From the NCBI GenBank assembly GCA_016234685.1, contig JACRAT010000043.1, positions 62,001 to 126,000 on the forward strand: 64,000 nt of DNA, written 5' to 3'. Positions 34,284 to 43,022 of the stretch are shown one piece after another (the first letter of the stretch is position 1; every line of letters starts with the position of its first letter). Made by a program: the position numbers and the translations under genes. The notes below the pieces were generated by a model. That model searched no databases and was not told where the DNA came from. It saw nothing but the letters and a program-made list of their open reading frames with translations. Source of the stretch: Nitrosomonadales bacterium (GTDB lineage: Bacteria; Pseudomonadota; Gammaproteobacteria; Burkholderiales; Gallionellaceae).

Positions 34284-35576
34284 TTGGACTCACTTTCATT
34301 AAACGAGCTGCTCGGTATTCTGGCCTTGTTGCTGGTGTTCGGCGCTTGGTTCTCCGCCGCCGAGACCAGCATGATGGCGCTCAACCGCTATCGGCTGAAT
34401 CACCTCATTCGCAAGGGAAACCGCAGCGCGAAGCTCACCGGGCGACTGCTTTCCAAGGTGGACAAGCTGCTGGGCTCCATTCTGTTCGGCAACACCCTGC
34501 TCAACGTCGCGGCTGCTGCTGTCACCAACATCGTCATCCTGCGCATATTCGGTACCAGTGAATGGGCGCTGCTGGCAGGCACGTTGCTCATCACCTTCGT
34601 CTTGCTGGTGTTCAGCGAGATCATGCCCAAGGTCATCGCTGCGAGTTATCCCGAGCGCGTCGCGCTGCCGTCCAGCTACTTGCTCTCGCCCCTCATCACC
34701 TTGTTCCATCCAGTGGTCTCGGTGGCGACGGCGATGGTGAATGGTTTTTTGGCCCTGCTGCGCATCAAGATCCAGACCGATCAGAGCAAATCCAAGATGA
34801 ATCTGGAAGAGTTGCGCGGGTTGGTACTGGAGGCCGAGCAGTTCATGCCGCGTAAGCACCAGAAGATGCTGCTGAATCTAGTGGACGTGGAGCGCGTCTC
34901 GGTGAACGACGTGATGGTTCCGCGCAATCAGATCGAGGCGCTGGACATTAACGTATCCGGCGAGGTGCTGCGCGAACAGCTGGTGACCTGCCACCATACG
35001 TTGCTGCCGGTGTACGAAGATACGCTGGATAAGATCGTCGGCATCCTGCATGTGCGCCGCGCACTGGGGCTGATCCAGCATGCAGAGTTCAGCCATGAGG
35101 GATTGCGCGAGATCTTGCTGGAGCCGTATTTCATTCCCGCCGATACCAGCTTGCTGACCCAGTTGCAGAAATTCCAGGAGCGGCATCTGCGCTTGGGGCT
35201 GATCGTCGATGAGTACGGCGAGTTGCTTGGACTGGTGACGTTGGAGAACATCCTTGAAGAGATCGTCGGCGACTTCACTACGCAGACGCCTGCGCAGTCC
35301 GGCAAATTCCTCTATCAGGAAGATGGCAGCTTGCTGGTGGAAGGAGGCACTTCCCTGCGTGAGCTGAACCGCAAGCTGGGCCTGAATCTGCCGCTGGATG
35401 TGGCGAAGACGCTGAACGGCCTGATTCAGGAGTATCTGGGTGACATCCCCGAAGCGGGCACTAGCCTGAAGATCGCCGGACATCCCATAGAGATCATCCA
35501 GACCCAAGACCGGATGGTGAAGGTCGCCCGTATCTTCCCCGTCTTGCCCGCCAGATCAAGCAAGTCCGCCAACTGA
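34284..35576 (+). CDS. CorC/HlyC-family protein with DUF21 and CBS domains (CNNM/CorB type)
   Basis: This encodes 430 residues: an N-terminal DUF21 membrane domain with about four helices (1-190, including FGNTLLNVAAAAVTN and EIMPKVIAA), a CBS pair (about 205-335, with VMVPRNQIEALDI and LRLGLIVDEYGELLGLVTLENILEEIVGD) and a CorC_HlyC C-terminal domain. Such proteins are linked to magnesium export or homeostasis. The start is a TTG at 34284; no ATG fits the first membrane helix. Confidence 0.87.
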   Translation: MDSLSLNELLGILALLLVFGAWFSAAETSMMALNRYRLNHLIRKGNRSAKLTGRLLSKVDKLLGSILFGNTLLNVAAAAVTNIVILRIFGTSEWALLAGTLLITFVLLVFSEIMPKVIAASYPERVALPSSYLLSPLITLFHPVVSVATAMVNGFLALLRIKIQTDQSKSKMNLEELRGLVLEAEQFMPRKHQKMLLNLVDVERVSVNDVMVPRNQIEALDINVSGEVLREQLVTCHHTLLPVYEDTLDKIVGILHVRRALGLIQHAEFSHEGLREILLEPYFIPADTSLLTQLQKFQERHLRLGLIVDEYGELLGLVTLENILEEIVGDFTTQTPAQSGKFLYQEDGSLLVEGGTSLRELNRKLGLNLPLDVAKTLNGLIQEYLGDIPEAGTSLKIAGHPIEIIQTQDRMVKVARIFPVLPARSSKSAN

Positions 35577-35665
35577 GGCGATACGTCGGCGCACGCAGTT
35601 CCCGCCTTCCTTTACAAGGGTACTAAAGCTCGGCATGATGCGCGCTCAAGAAGCGAGGGCGCAAG

Positions 35666-36883
35666 ATGGCTGCGGAAATCAAGACGATAAAGGCCAAGGA
35701 GTCTCTTTACCGATGGGAAGGAAAGGACAAGAACGGCAAGCAGGTCAGGGGCGAGTTGTACTCGGCTGGTGAAGCCAGCGTTTCCGCTCATCTGCGTCGG
35801 CAGGGCATCAAGACCACCAAAGTCCGCAAGGCGCGCGGCTATTCCAAACCCATCACCGAAAAAGACATCGCCCTGTTCACCCGCCAGTTGGCGACCATGC
35901 TGAAAGCGGGCGTGCCGTTGCTGCAATCCTTCGACATCGTGGGCAAGGGTCACTCCAATCCGTTGGTCTCGCGCATGTTGTTCGAACTTAAGACGGACGT
36001 GGAGACCGGCAACAGTCTGCAACACGCTTTCCGCAAATTCCCGCTGCACTTCGATGATCTGTATTGCAACCTGATCGGCGCGGGCGAAGCCGCCGGGATT
36101 CTGGATAGCGTGTTGGATCGCTTGGCGACTCACCGGGAAAAGATCCTCGCCATCAAGAGCAAGATCAAATCTGCGCTGTTCTATCCGGTGGCGATCATCG
36201 CCGTGGCTTTCATCATCACCGCCATCATCATGATCTTCGTGATCCCGGCGTTCAAAGAGCTGTTCAGCAGTTTCGGGGCCGACCTGCCCGCGCCGACGCT
36301 GATCGTGATGGCGATCTCGGATTTCTTCGTTGCCTACTGGTGGTTGATCTTCTCGGTGCTGGGTGGCGGCATCTATGGTTTTCTGTACGCATGGAAGCGT
36401 GATCGCCGGGTGCAGCATTTCATGGATAAGCTGATGCTCCAGTTGCCGATCTTCGGTCCGCTGATCCGCAAGGCCACCATCGCGCGTTGGACGCGCACAC
36501 TCTCGACCGTGTTCGCGGCAGGCGTGCCGCTGGTCGAAGCCTTCGATTCGGTCGCGGGCGCGGCCGGCAACATCATCTATTACGACGCGACCAAGCGGAT
36601 ACAGCGCGAAGTCAGCACCGGAACCAGCCTGACCGTCGCCATGCAGAACACCGAAGTCTTCCCTAGCATGGTGCTTCAGATGGCCGCCATCGGCGAAGAG
36701 GCTGGCTCACTCGAAGCCATGCTGGGCAAGGTCGCAGATTTCTACGAACAAGAGGTCGATGACGCCGTCGAGGCGCTTTCCAGTCTGATGGAGCCCGTCA
36801 TCATGGTGGTCTTGGGCACGCTGATCGGCGGCATGGTGGTCGCCATGTATCTGCCCATCTTCAAGATGGGGCAGGTGGTCTAG
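35666..36883 (+). CDS. pilC: Type IV pilus inner-membrane platform protein PilC
   Basis: This encodes 405 residues. PilC is the platform on which the PilB and PilT motors act. It shows the two repeated GspF domains (FTRQLATMLKAGVPLLQSFD at about 73-92, ARWTRTLSTVFAAGVPLVEA in the second) and three membrane helices (near 170-195, 215-235 and the C-terminus). No pilB precedes it here; the upstream 89 bases hold its promoter or leader. It is followed one base later by pilD. Confidence 0.95.
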   Translation: MAAEIKTIKAKESLYRWEGKDKNGKQVRGELYSAGEASVSAHLRRQGIKTTKVRKARGYSKPITEKDIALFTRQLATMLKAGVPLLQSFDIVGKGHSNPLVSRMLFELKTDVETGNSLQHAFRKFPLHFDDLYCNLIGAGEAAGILDSVLDRLATHREKILAIKSKIKSALFYPVAIIAVAFIITAIIMIFVIPAFKELFSSFGADLPAPTLIVMAISDFFVAYWWLIFSVLGGGIYGFLYAWKRDRRVQHFMDKLMLQLPIFGPLIRKATIARWTRTLSTVFAAGVPLVEAFDSVAGAAGNIIYYDATKRIQREVSTGTSLTVAMQNTEVFPSMVLQMAAIGEEAGSLEAMLGKVADFYEQEVDDAVEALSSLMEPVIMVVLGTLIGGMVVAMYLPIFKMGQVV

Positions 36884-36884
36884 C

Positions 36885-37745
36885 ATGTTCGAACTTCTGC
36901 AATCTTCGCCTGCCGCATTCATCGGCGTCTGTGCTGTGCTGGGCCTGCTGGTCGGCAGCTTCCTGAACGTGGTCATTCACCGTCTGCCGCGCATGATGGA
37001 ACGCGAGTGGCGCGCACAATGCGCCGAACTTAGCGGGGAAGTGCCCGCCGATGCCCAGCCCTACAATCTGACTGTGCCCCGCTCGGCCTGCCCGCATTGC
37101 GGCCACGCCATCGGCGCGCGGGAGAACATCCCCGTGCTTAGTTATCTCATGCTGGGCGGCAGGTGTCGTGCCTGCGCCGCCCCCATCTCGTTGCGTTACC
37201 CATTGGTCGAACTGGTCAGCGGTGTGCTGTGCGGTTTCGCCGCTTGGCATTTCGGCTTCGGCTGGGCGGCGGTCGCCGCGATGTTGTTCATTTGGGCGTT
37301 GCTCGCGCTCACCTTCATCGACTTCGATACCCAGTTGCTGCCCGACGACATCACCCTGCCCTTGCTGTGGCTGGGCTTGCTGTTCAACCTTAACGGCCTC
37401 TACACCGACCTCGCTAGCGCCGTGATCGGCGCGCTGGCTGGGTATCTGGCGTTGTGGGGCGTGTTCTGGCTATTCAAATTGGCTACCGGCAAAGAAGGCA
37501 TGGGCTACGGCGACTTCAAACTGCTGGCCGCTATCGGCGCTTGGCTGGGCTGGCAGATCTTGCCGCTGGTGATCCTGCTGTCGTCGCTGGTGGGGGCGGT
37601 GGTCGGCATCGCCTTGATCGTCGCGGCGCGGCATGGACGCAACGTGCCGATTCCCTTTGGTCCTTATCTCGCCGGTGGTGGCCTGATCGCGCTGTTCTGG
37701 GGGGCCGAGCTGACACAGCGCTATCTACAACTGGTCGCGGCATGA
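36885..37745 (+). CDS. pilD: Prepilin leader peptidase / N-methyltransferase PilD
   Basis: This encodes 286 residues. PilD cleaves type IV prepilin and pseudopilin leaders and methylates the new N-terminus. The methyltransferase half carries GLLVGSFLNVVIHRLP and the zinc motif (CPHCG ... CRACAAP). The aspartyl protease residues are in FIDFDTQLLPDD and in GYGDFKLLAAIGAWLG (the GxGD motif). About eight membrane helices are predicted. The stop overlaps coaE by ATGA. Confidence 0.96.
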   Translation: MFELLQSSPAAFIGVCAVLGLLVGSFLNVVIHRLPRMMEREWRAQCAELSGEVPADAQPYNLTVPRSACPHCGHAIGARENIPVLSYLMLGGRCRACAAPISLRYPLVELVSGVLCGFAAWHFGFGWAAVAAMLFIWALLALTFIDFDTQLLPDDITLPLLWLGLLFNLNGLYTDLASAVIGALAGYLALWGVFWLFKLATGKEGMGYGDFKLLAAIGAWLGWQILPLVILLSSLVGAVVGIALIVAARHGRNVPIPFGPYLAGGGLIALFWGAELTQRYLQLVAA

Positions 37746-38350
37746 CTTATCGCATCGGGCTGACCGGCGGGATAGGTAGTGGCAAGAGCACGGTGGCTGC
37801 GCTGTTCGCCGAGTTGGGGGCGGCCGTGATCGATACCGATCTCATCTCGCATCGACTCACCGCCGCCGATGGACTTGCCATCCCCGCTATCCGTGCCGCT
37901 TTCGGCGATGCGTTCGTGAATGCCGAGGGTGCGCTGGATCGGGCGCGGATGCGTGAGCTCATCTTCTCAGCCCCGCCGGCCCGGTTGCAGCTCGAAGGTA
38001 TATTGCATCCGATGATACGCGCAGAGGCGAAGACCGAGGTCGAAGCCAGCGCTACGCCTTATACCGTGTTGGTCGTACCCTTGTTGTTCGAGGCACAGGG
38101 TTATCGCGACTGGCTGCATCGCACGGTCGCGGTGGATTGCCCGGAATCGCTGCAAATCGCTCGCACCATGCAGCGCAGTCATCTCGACGAATCAGCGGTG
38201 CGCGCCATCATGGCCCAGCAGTTGGGTCGCCAGCAACGGCTCAAGCAGGCGGATGATATTGTTTCTAATGACGGAGATCAGGCTGCATTGCCGTCGCAAG
38301 TGCGACGCTTGCACGAGGCGTATCTGCTGCTCGCAGCAGGAAGCGATTGA
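37742..38350 (+). CDS. coaE: Dephospho-CoA kinase
   Basis: CoaE phosphorylates dephospho-CoA to give CoA. It has 202 residues. The P-loop is GLTGGIGSGKSTVAALF at the N-terminus, and DTDLISHRLTA and the lid region follow. The ATG at 37742 overlaps the pilD stop; longer in-frame starts lie inside pilD and are rejected. The pilD-coaE-zapD order is typical of proteobacteria. Confidence 0.95.
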   Translation: MTYRIGLTGGIGSGKSTVAALFAELGAAVIDTDLISHRLTAADGLAIPAIRAAFGDAFVNAEGALDRARMRELIFSAPPARLQLEGILHPMIRAEAKTEVEASATPYTVLVVPLLFEAQGYRDWLHRTVAVDCPESLQIARTMQRSHLDESAVRAIMAQQLGRQQRLKQADDIVSNDGDQAALPSQVRRLHEAYLLLAAGSD

Positions 38351-38418
38351 CGTTAGCCATCACTCGATATATCTTACGGAAAAATATAGATAAACGGCTT
38401 CCGATCCAGCCATCCAAC

Positions 38419-39174
38419 GTGATTAGCTACGAATTTCCCCTGAACGAACGAGTACGCACCCTGCTGCGACTGGAGGATCTGTACGCCAAAATCGGCTATT
38501 ACATCGATCAGGCCGATGGCAGAGATCACCATGTTGCGCTAGGCGTATTGTTCGAAATCATGGAGGTCACTGCCCGCGCCGACCTCAAGTCCGATCTCTT
38601 GCAAGAGTTGGAGCGTCAGAAGCGCGTGCTGATGGCCTTGCACAACAATCCCGAGATCTCCGAGGAAGCGCTCGACTCAGTACTGGCCGAGATTGAACTC
38701 GCCAGCAGCACCTTGTTCGCCACCAGCGGCAAACTGGGCCAGCATCTGCGCGAGAACGAATGGCTGATGAGCATCAAGCAGCGCGCCTGCATCCCCGGCG
38801 GCGTCTGCGAATTCGACCTGCCGTCCTACCATTATTGGCTGCACCGCGAACCAGAGATCCGCCGCGTCGCTTTGAACGGCTGGCTGGCACCGATGTTGCC
38901 GATACGCGATGCGCTGAGAATCGTGTTGCGTTTGTTGCGCGAGAGCGGCAAGTCCTATAAGTTCGTCGCCCATCTTGGCAGTTTTCAGCAGATGCAGGGT
39001 GGCCGGGTGGCGCAATTGCTGCGCGTCCGACTGGACGAAAATCTGGTCTGCATCCCCGAGGTCAGCGCCAACAAATACGCTCTCAACATCCGCTTCGTCG
39101 CAGCAGACTATGCCGCCAAGAGCGTACTGGTCGAAGGCGACGTCGCCTTCGATCTGATCTTTTGCTCCTTTTGA
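38419..39174 (+). CDS. zapD: Cell division protein ZapD
   Basis: ZapD crosslinks FtsZ filaments at the septal ring. I chose the GTG at 38419 (251 residues, starting with an ISYEFPLNER-type motif) because ZapD proteins begin there; a TTG at 38347 overlapping the coaE stop would add 24 residues of unlike sequence, though it would give translational coupling. ERVRTLLRLEDL and the C-terminal beta domain ending in VEGDVAFDLIFC match the family. Confidence 0.9.
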   Translation: MISYEFPLNERVRTLLRLEDLYAKIGYYIDQADGRDHHVALGVLFEIMEVTARADLKSDLLQELERQKRVLMALHNNPEISEEALDSVLAEIELASSTLFATSGKLGQHLRENEWLMSIKQRACIPGGVCEFDLPSYHYWLHREPEIRRVALNGWLAPMLPIRDALRIVLRLLRESGKSYKFVAHLGSFQQMQGGRVAQLLRVRLDENLVCIPEVSANKYALNIRFVAADYAAKSVLVEGDVAFDLIFCSF

Positions 39175-39177
39175 GTT

Positions 39178-39372
39178 ATGAGCAAGCTTCCGATAGTCAG
39201 TTGCCCACACTGCGGTAAAGAAGTCGAGTGGAGCGTCGAAAGCCGCTTTCGCCCGTTCTGTAGCGAACGCTGTAAGCTGATCGACCTAGGGCAGTGGGCG
39301 ACCGAAAATTACCGCATCCCGCAGGGCGAACCCGCTGCCGGGCAAGACCCGGAATCCGGCTACCAAGCCTGA
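39178..39372 (+). CDS. yacG: DNA gyrase inhibitor YacG
   Basis: This 64-residue zinc protein has the [10 protein letters not shown] ... [14 protein letters not shown] pattern, with four Cys ligands; the family binds gyrase B and inhibits the enzyme. It starts 3 bases after zapD. Its last 13 bases overlap the convergent Nudix-ThiE gene. Confidence 0.93.
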   Translation: MSKLPIVSCPHCGKEVEWSVESRFRPFCSERCKLIDLGQWATENYRIPQGEPAAGQDPESGYQA

Positions 39373-40367
39373 CGCAGCAGCGCCACGCCGTGCGCGCCGT
39401 GCTGCTTGGCGACTTCCATATCGTTCAGTTGTAAGCCGCCCAGCGCGTACACCGGGAGGCTGGCTCCCGCCGCCAATTCCGAAAACTGTTCCCAGCCCAG
39501 ATGTGTCGCGCCGGGATGCGACTTGGTCGGCAATACCGGCGAAAGCAGGGCGAAATCGCAGCCCAAGGCTTCGGCACGGCGCAACTCTTCCGTGCTGTGA
39601 CAAGACGCGGCGCACCAATCCACCCCGGGCCGCTGCGACAAGGCAGCCAGTTGAGGGCCGGTAAGCTGCACGCCGTCTGCTCCGATCTCCTGTGCCAGCG
39701 CGACATCGCCGTTCAGCAGCAGTCGCGCACCGTGCGCGCGGGTTAGCGCCAGCGCGCGTTGGGCGAGTGTCCGCAGGGCGTCGCCGGACATATCCTTTTC
39801 GCGTAACTGCACCAAGCGCAGCCACTTGCCGAGCGCGATCTCTAGGCGGTGCAGAAACTCATCCGTTCCCAGTTCGGCAGCGTTGCTGATGGCGTACAAC
39901 GACGGCAAAGACAGCGCACGCAGAATGGGCGCATTGGCGGGCAGCAACGGAGCAACGGCCGTGGTCGCGCCATTGGCATCGCCCAACGATTGCCAAGAGA
40001 ATTCTTGCCCTTCATGTGGATGCAACTCGCCACTCCACGCCACCACTCGGAAAAAATGCAGCCGAACCGTGGCGTGCGGATAGGTGAATACGCGGGTGAG
40101 CCACGGGTAGGCGGTTTGCACCTCGATCCCCAACTCCTCCCGCAATTCTCGCACCAAGGCCGCGCGCGGCGTTTCGCCCGGCTCGAGCTTGCCACCGGGA
40201 AACTCCCAGTAGCCCGCCCATATCTTGTCGGCTGGACGTTGCGCCAGCAGGAAAGTGCCTGCGATCGTCGAGTCTCCTGCGTTGGAAGAAGGCTCGCGTA
40301 GCAGCACGGCCGCAGCGACTTCGACGAGTTTGGTGCTGGATGGAGTAGTCACAGAGTACGAGTACAT
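39360..40367 (-). CDS. Nudix hydrolase (MutT) fused to a thiamine-phosphate-synthase-like domain
   Basis: This encodes 335 residues from the ATG at 40367; a TTG five codons upstream is possible. Residues about 10-150 are a Nudix domain with the full box ([20 protein letters not shown], then ELG), as in MutT, which clears 8-oxo-dGTP. Residues about 165-335 form a ThiE/TenI-like barrel ([38 protein letters not shown]). This fusion is common next to yacG in beta- and gammaproteobacteria; the role of the second domain is not settled. The 3' end overlaps yacG. Confidence 0.9.
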   Translation of the reverse strand: MYSYSVTTPSSTKLVEVAAAVLLREPSSNAGDSTIAGTFLLAQRPADKIWAGYWEFPGGKLEPGETPRAALVRELREELGIEVQTAYPWLTRVFTYPHATVRLHFFRVVAWSGELHPHEGQEFSWQSLGDANGATTAVAPLLPANAPILRALSLPSLYAISNAAELGTDEFLHRLEIALGKWLRLVQLREKDMSGDALRTLAQRALALTRAHGARLLLNGDVALAQEIGADGVQLTGPQLAALSQRPGVDWCAASCHSTEELRRAEALGCDFALLSPVLPTKSHPGATHLGWEQFSELAAGASLPVYALGGLQLNDMEVAKQHGAHGVALLRQAW

Positions 40368-40509
40368 GGCTTGATTGGGCAATCATTGTACTCAAGTTAT
40401 CGGGCTTGCTGACTGGCCGCACAGCTAAAACCGACTTGAGGGATTCCATTGTTTTGAGTCGTTGTCTCCCGCCAACGAGCGTGGGGCGTAAATTTTTCTG
40501 TTAACCCAT

Positions 40510-40535
40510 GTAACCTTTTTTTGAGGTCTTGCGAA
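40510..40535 (+). promoter_or_regulatory. ECF-type promoter of the bufferin operon
   Basis: GTAACC (40510-40515), exactly 16 bases, then CGAA (40532-40535). From memory this is the consensus described for the copper-linked SigF regulon of Caulobacter, which includes a bufferin operon. It lies about 100 bases upstream of the bufA ATG. No matching ECF sigma gene is in this window. The remaining 200 bases between the Nudix gene and bufA hold no other clear element. Confidence 0.6.
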
Positions 40536-40634
40536 TCCATCAGTGCGAGGAGGAGAGGCCGCCCAAATGCAGCGCTCACTCCTTGGCTGAGAATCACTTG
40601 TTCGATATATCCACTGATAATAAGGAGCTTCAAA

Positions 40635-40922
40635 ATGCAAAAGCAACAAATCTTGTCCGTCGCAATCGGTAGCTTGCTGGCGTTGGGTCTGGCAGGGAAC
40701 GCCAGTGCCGCCGATCAGAAGATGGAGCAGTGTTACGGCATCGCCAAGGCGGGCATGAACGATTGCAGCAGCAAGAAGGCGGGTCATTCCTGTGCCGGAC
40801 AAGCTACCAAGAATGGCGATGCCAACGATTTCGTCGCCGTACCTAAGGGCACCTGCAACAAGATCGCCAACGGTAGCCTGTCCGAAAGCGGTGATGCGAT
40901 GATGATGAAGAAGGCCATGTGA
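40635..40922 (+). CDS. bufA: Bufferin precursor peptide (DUF2282), copper-binding RiPP
   Basis: This encodes 95 residues with an N-terminal signal peptide (cut near NASAADQ) and four conserved Cys at 33, 44, 53 and 74 ([26 protein letters not shown]). In characterised bufferins, cysteines of this core are converted to thiooxazoles and the exported peptide binds copper. AAGGAG lies before the ATG at 40635; an in-frame extension upstream is rejected. It heads a tight four-gene operon whose order bufA-bufB-bufC-DoxX is the standard one. Confidence 0.92.
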   Translation: MQKQQILSVAIGSLLALGLAGNASAADQKMEQCYGIAKAGMNDCSSKKAGHSCAGQATKNGDANDFVAVPKGTCNKIANGSLSESGDAMMMKKAM

Positions 40923-41761
40923 TGAGCCAGCCCGCAAGCCAGACTTTGCCATGTACCGCAGGGATAGGCTTGCGGGCGCCTCACTACCGTGAGGTGCTGG
41001 AAACGCTGCCCCAGCTGGGCTGGGTCGAGGTGCATAACGAGAATTTCTTTGGCGGCGGCGCGCCGCTGCACACCCTGCTCAGGGTGCGCGAACATTATCC
41101 GGTCAGTCTGCACGGCGTGGGCATGGGGCTGGCTTCGACCACCCCGCTCGATGAGGCGCACCTGAGCGAGCTATCCAAACTGTGCGACGTAGTGCAGCCC
41201 GCTGCCGTATCCGAGCATCTGTGCTGGAACAGCGCAGGCGGCTGGGTGGTCAATGATCTGCTGCCCTTTCCCTACACCCGCGAGGCGCTGGCGCATGTAG
41301 CGCGCCGCGTGGAGCAAGTGCAGGAGCGGCTGGGGCGGCAATTGCTGGTGGAGAATCTTTCCAGCTACCTGTCGTTCTCTCACAGCGAGATGACCGAGGG
41401 CGAGTTTCTGGCCGAACTGGTGCGCCGCACCGGCTGCGGCATCCTGTTCGACGTGGAGAATCTGTACGTGAACGTGCGCAACCTAGGAGTGGACGCCGAG
41501 GCGTTCATCCGCGACCTGCCGCCTGACGCAGTGAAGGAATATCACTTGGCCGGTTACAGCGTGCGCGACGGCTGTCTGGTGGACACGCACGACCATCCGG
41601 TCTATCCCGAGGTGTGGGAGTTGTACGAATACGTGCTGCGCCAGCTCGGGCCGCGCCCTACCCTGATCGAGTGGGACAGCAGCATCCCGGCCTTGCCGGT
41701 ATTGATGGGCGAGGCGGCCAAGGCGCAACAACGGTTGGAGGCCTGCCGTGCTGGACGATGA
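40922..41761 (+). CDS. bufB: Bufferin-modifying multinuclear iron oxidase (DUF692/MNIO)
   Basis: This encodes 279 residues and a TIM-barrel enzyme related to MbnB of methanobactin synthesis. Candidate iron ligands are seen in EVHNENFFG, SEHLCWNS, LVENLSSYL, FDVENLYVN, YHLAGY and VDTHDHPVYPEVW. It oxidises Cys residues of the BufA core. The ATG at 40922 overlaps the bufA stop by one base (TGATG), so precursor and enzyme are coupled. Confidence 0.93.
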   Translation: MSQPASQTLPCTAGIGLRAPHYREVLETLPQLGWVEVHNENFFGGGAPLHTLLRVREHYPVSLHGVGMGLASTTPLDEAHLSELSKLCDVVQPAAVSEHLCWNSAGGWVVNDLLPFPYTREALAHVARRVEQVQERLGRQLLVENLSSYLSFSHSEMTEGEFLAELVRRTGCGILFDVENLYVNVRNLGVDAEAFIRDLPPDAVKEYHLAGYSVRDGCLVDTHDHPVYPEVWELYEYVLRQLGPRPTLIEWDSSIPALPVLMGEAAKAQQRLEACRAGR

Positions 41762-42524
41762 CCTGACCCGATTCGCGCGCGCCATCGTTTGTGGCGAAGC
41801 GCCGCCCACGCAGTTCGATGCTTGGTACGGGGAGTACCCCGTCGCCACCGCCATCGAGGTGTATCGCAACAACTATCGCGGCAACCTGCACGACGCGCTG
41901 GCAGGCGCGTATCCGGTCATCCAGCAACTGGTGGGGGAAGAGTTCTTCCGCTACCTAGCGCGCAACTTTGTCGAGCAGCATCCGTCGCGCAGCGCCAACC
42001 TGCATCACTACGGTGCAGAGCTGGCCGACTTCCTGAGCGGCTTCGCGCCCGTGCAGGAACTGGCCTATCTGCCGGATGTGGCGGCGCTGGAGTGGGCTTG
42101 CCATGTCGCCTACTTTTTGGCGGATGAGCCGATGTTCGATCTCGGCAGACTGATGCAGATAGCGCCCGAGCGATATTCGGAGTTGCGCCTGCGTACTCAT
42201 CCGGCCTGTCAGGTCTTGCGTTCAAACTACCCGGTCAGCGCCATCTGGCACGCCCATCAGCCCGGTGCGGACAGCGATTTCCGCATCGAACTGGAGGGGG
42301 GGCATCGCCTCGCGCTGGTGAGTCGGCCGGGCGATGCGGTGCAGGTGAGCGAGCTGTCGCCAGCTGATGCCGACTGGTTGCTGAGGATACAAGCCGGGGT
42401 GTCGTTGGGGGAGACGACTGCGGTCACGCTGGAACAATTCCCCGAATTTGACCTGCAAGCCGCTCTGTTGAAGCTGGTGGCGCAACAGGTGTTGATCGAC
42501 TTCAGTCTGGAGCCTCTGCCATGA
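41748..42524 (+). CDS. bufC: Bufferin maturation partner protein (DUF2063)
   Basis: This encodes 258 residues from a GTG at 41748 with GGAG upstream; it overlaps bufB by 14 bases. The N-terminal DUF2063 domain (FARAIVCGE, EVYRNNYRGNLHDALAGAYP) resembles the partner that binds the precursor for the MNIO enzyme. The C-terminal part is less conserved. Confidence 0.9.
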   Translation: MLDDDLTRFARAIVCGEAPPTQFDAWYGEYPVATAIEVYRNNYRGNLHDALAGAYPVIQQLVGEEFFRYLARNFVEQHPSRSANLHHYGAELADFLSGFAPVQELAYLPDVAALEWACHVAYFLADEPMFDLGRLMQIAPERYSELRLRTHPACQVLRSNYPVSAIWHAHQPGADSDFRIELEGGHRLALVSRPGDAVQVSELSPADADWLLRIQAGVSLGETTAVTLEQFPEFDLQAALLKLVAQQVLIDFSLEPLP

Positions 42525-42958
42525 AACGCCTCGTCCGGTTCTACTACGCCGCCTCACATCTGCCGGAGTGTCTGGCGCCCGCGCTGGATCTGGGTTTGCG
42601 GCTGTTTCTAGCCAATGTTTTCTTCAAATCCGGCCTGACCAAGATACAGAGCTGGGACAGCACGCTATACCTGTTCAGTGACATCTACCAGGTGCCGCTG
42701 CTGCCGTCGGAACTGGCTGCCTGGCTGGCCACTGGTGCGGAGTTGGGCTTGCCGGTGTTGCTGGTGCTGGGGTTGTTCGGACGCTTCGCGGCTGCCGGGC
42801 TGTTCATCCTCAATCTGGTCGCGGTCACTTCGTACTATTCCGGCTTGAGCGAGGCCGGGATCAATCAACACCTGTACTGGGGTATGTTGCTGAGTGTGTT
42901 GTTGATTGCCAGTCGCGGCGCTTGGTCGGTGGATGCAAGATTGGAGCGGAAGTTGTAG
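42521..42958 (+). CDS. bufD: DoxX-family membrane protein of the bufferin operon
   Basis: This encodes 145 residues with four membrane helices and the DoxX pattern (LRLFLANVFFKSGLTKIQSW, LGLPVLLVLGLFGRFAA). DoxX proteins often close DUF2282-DUF692-DUF2063 operons; a role in transport or redox of the product is suspected but not shown. It overlaps bufC by ATGA. After it, a 7-bp hairpin at 42982-43014 separates it from convergent pilU. Confidence 0.87.
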   Translation: MKRLVRFYYAASHLPECLAPALDLGLRLFLANVFFKSGLTKIQSWDSTLYLFSDIYQVPLLPSELAAWLATGAELGLPVLLVLGLFGRFAAAGLFILNLVAVTSYYSGLSEAGINQHLYWGMLLSVLLIASRGAWSVDARLERKL

Positions 42959-43022
42959 CAGAGGCCCGTCAACTGAATGGGGGCTGGCTAGGCAGGGAAC
43001 GGACACCGCCAGCCGGGATGCC

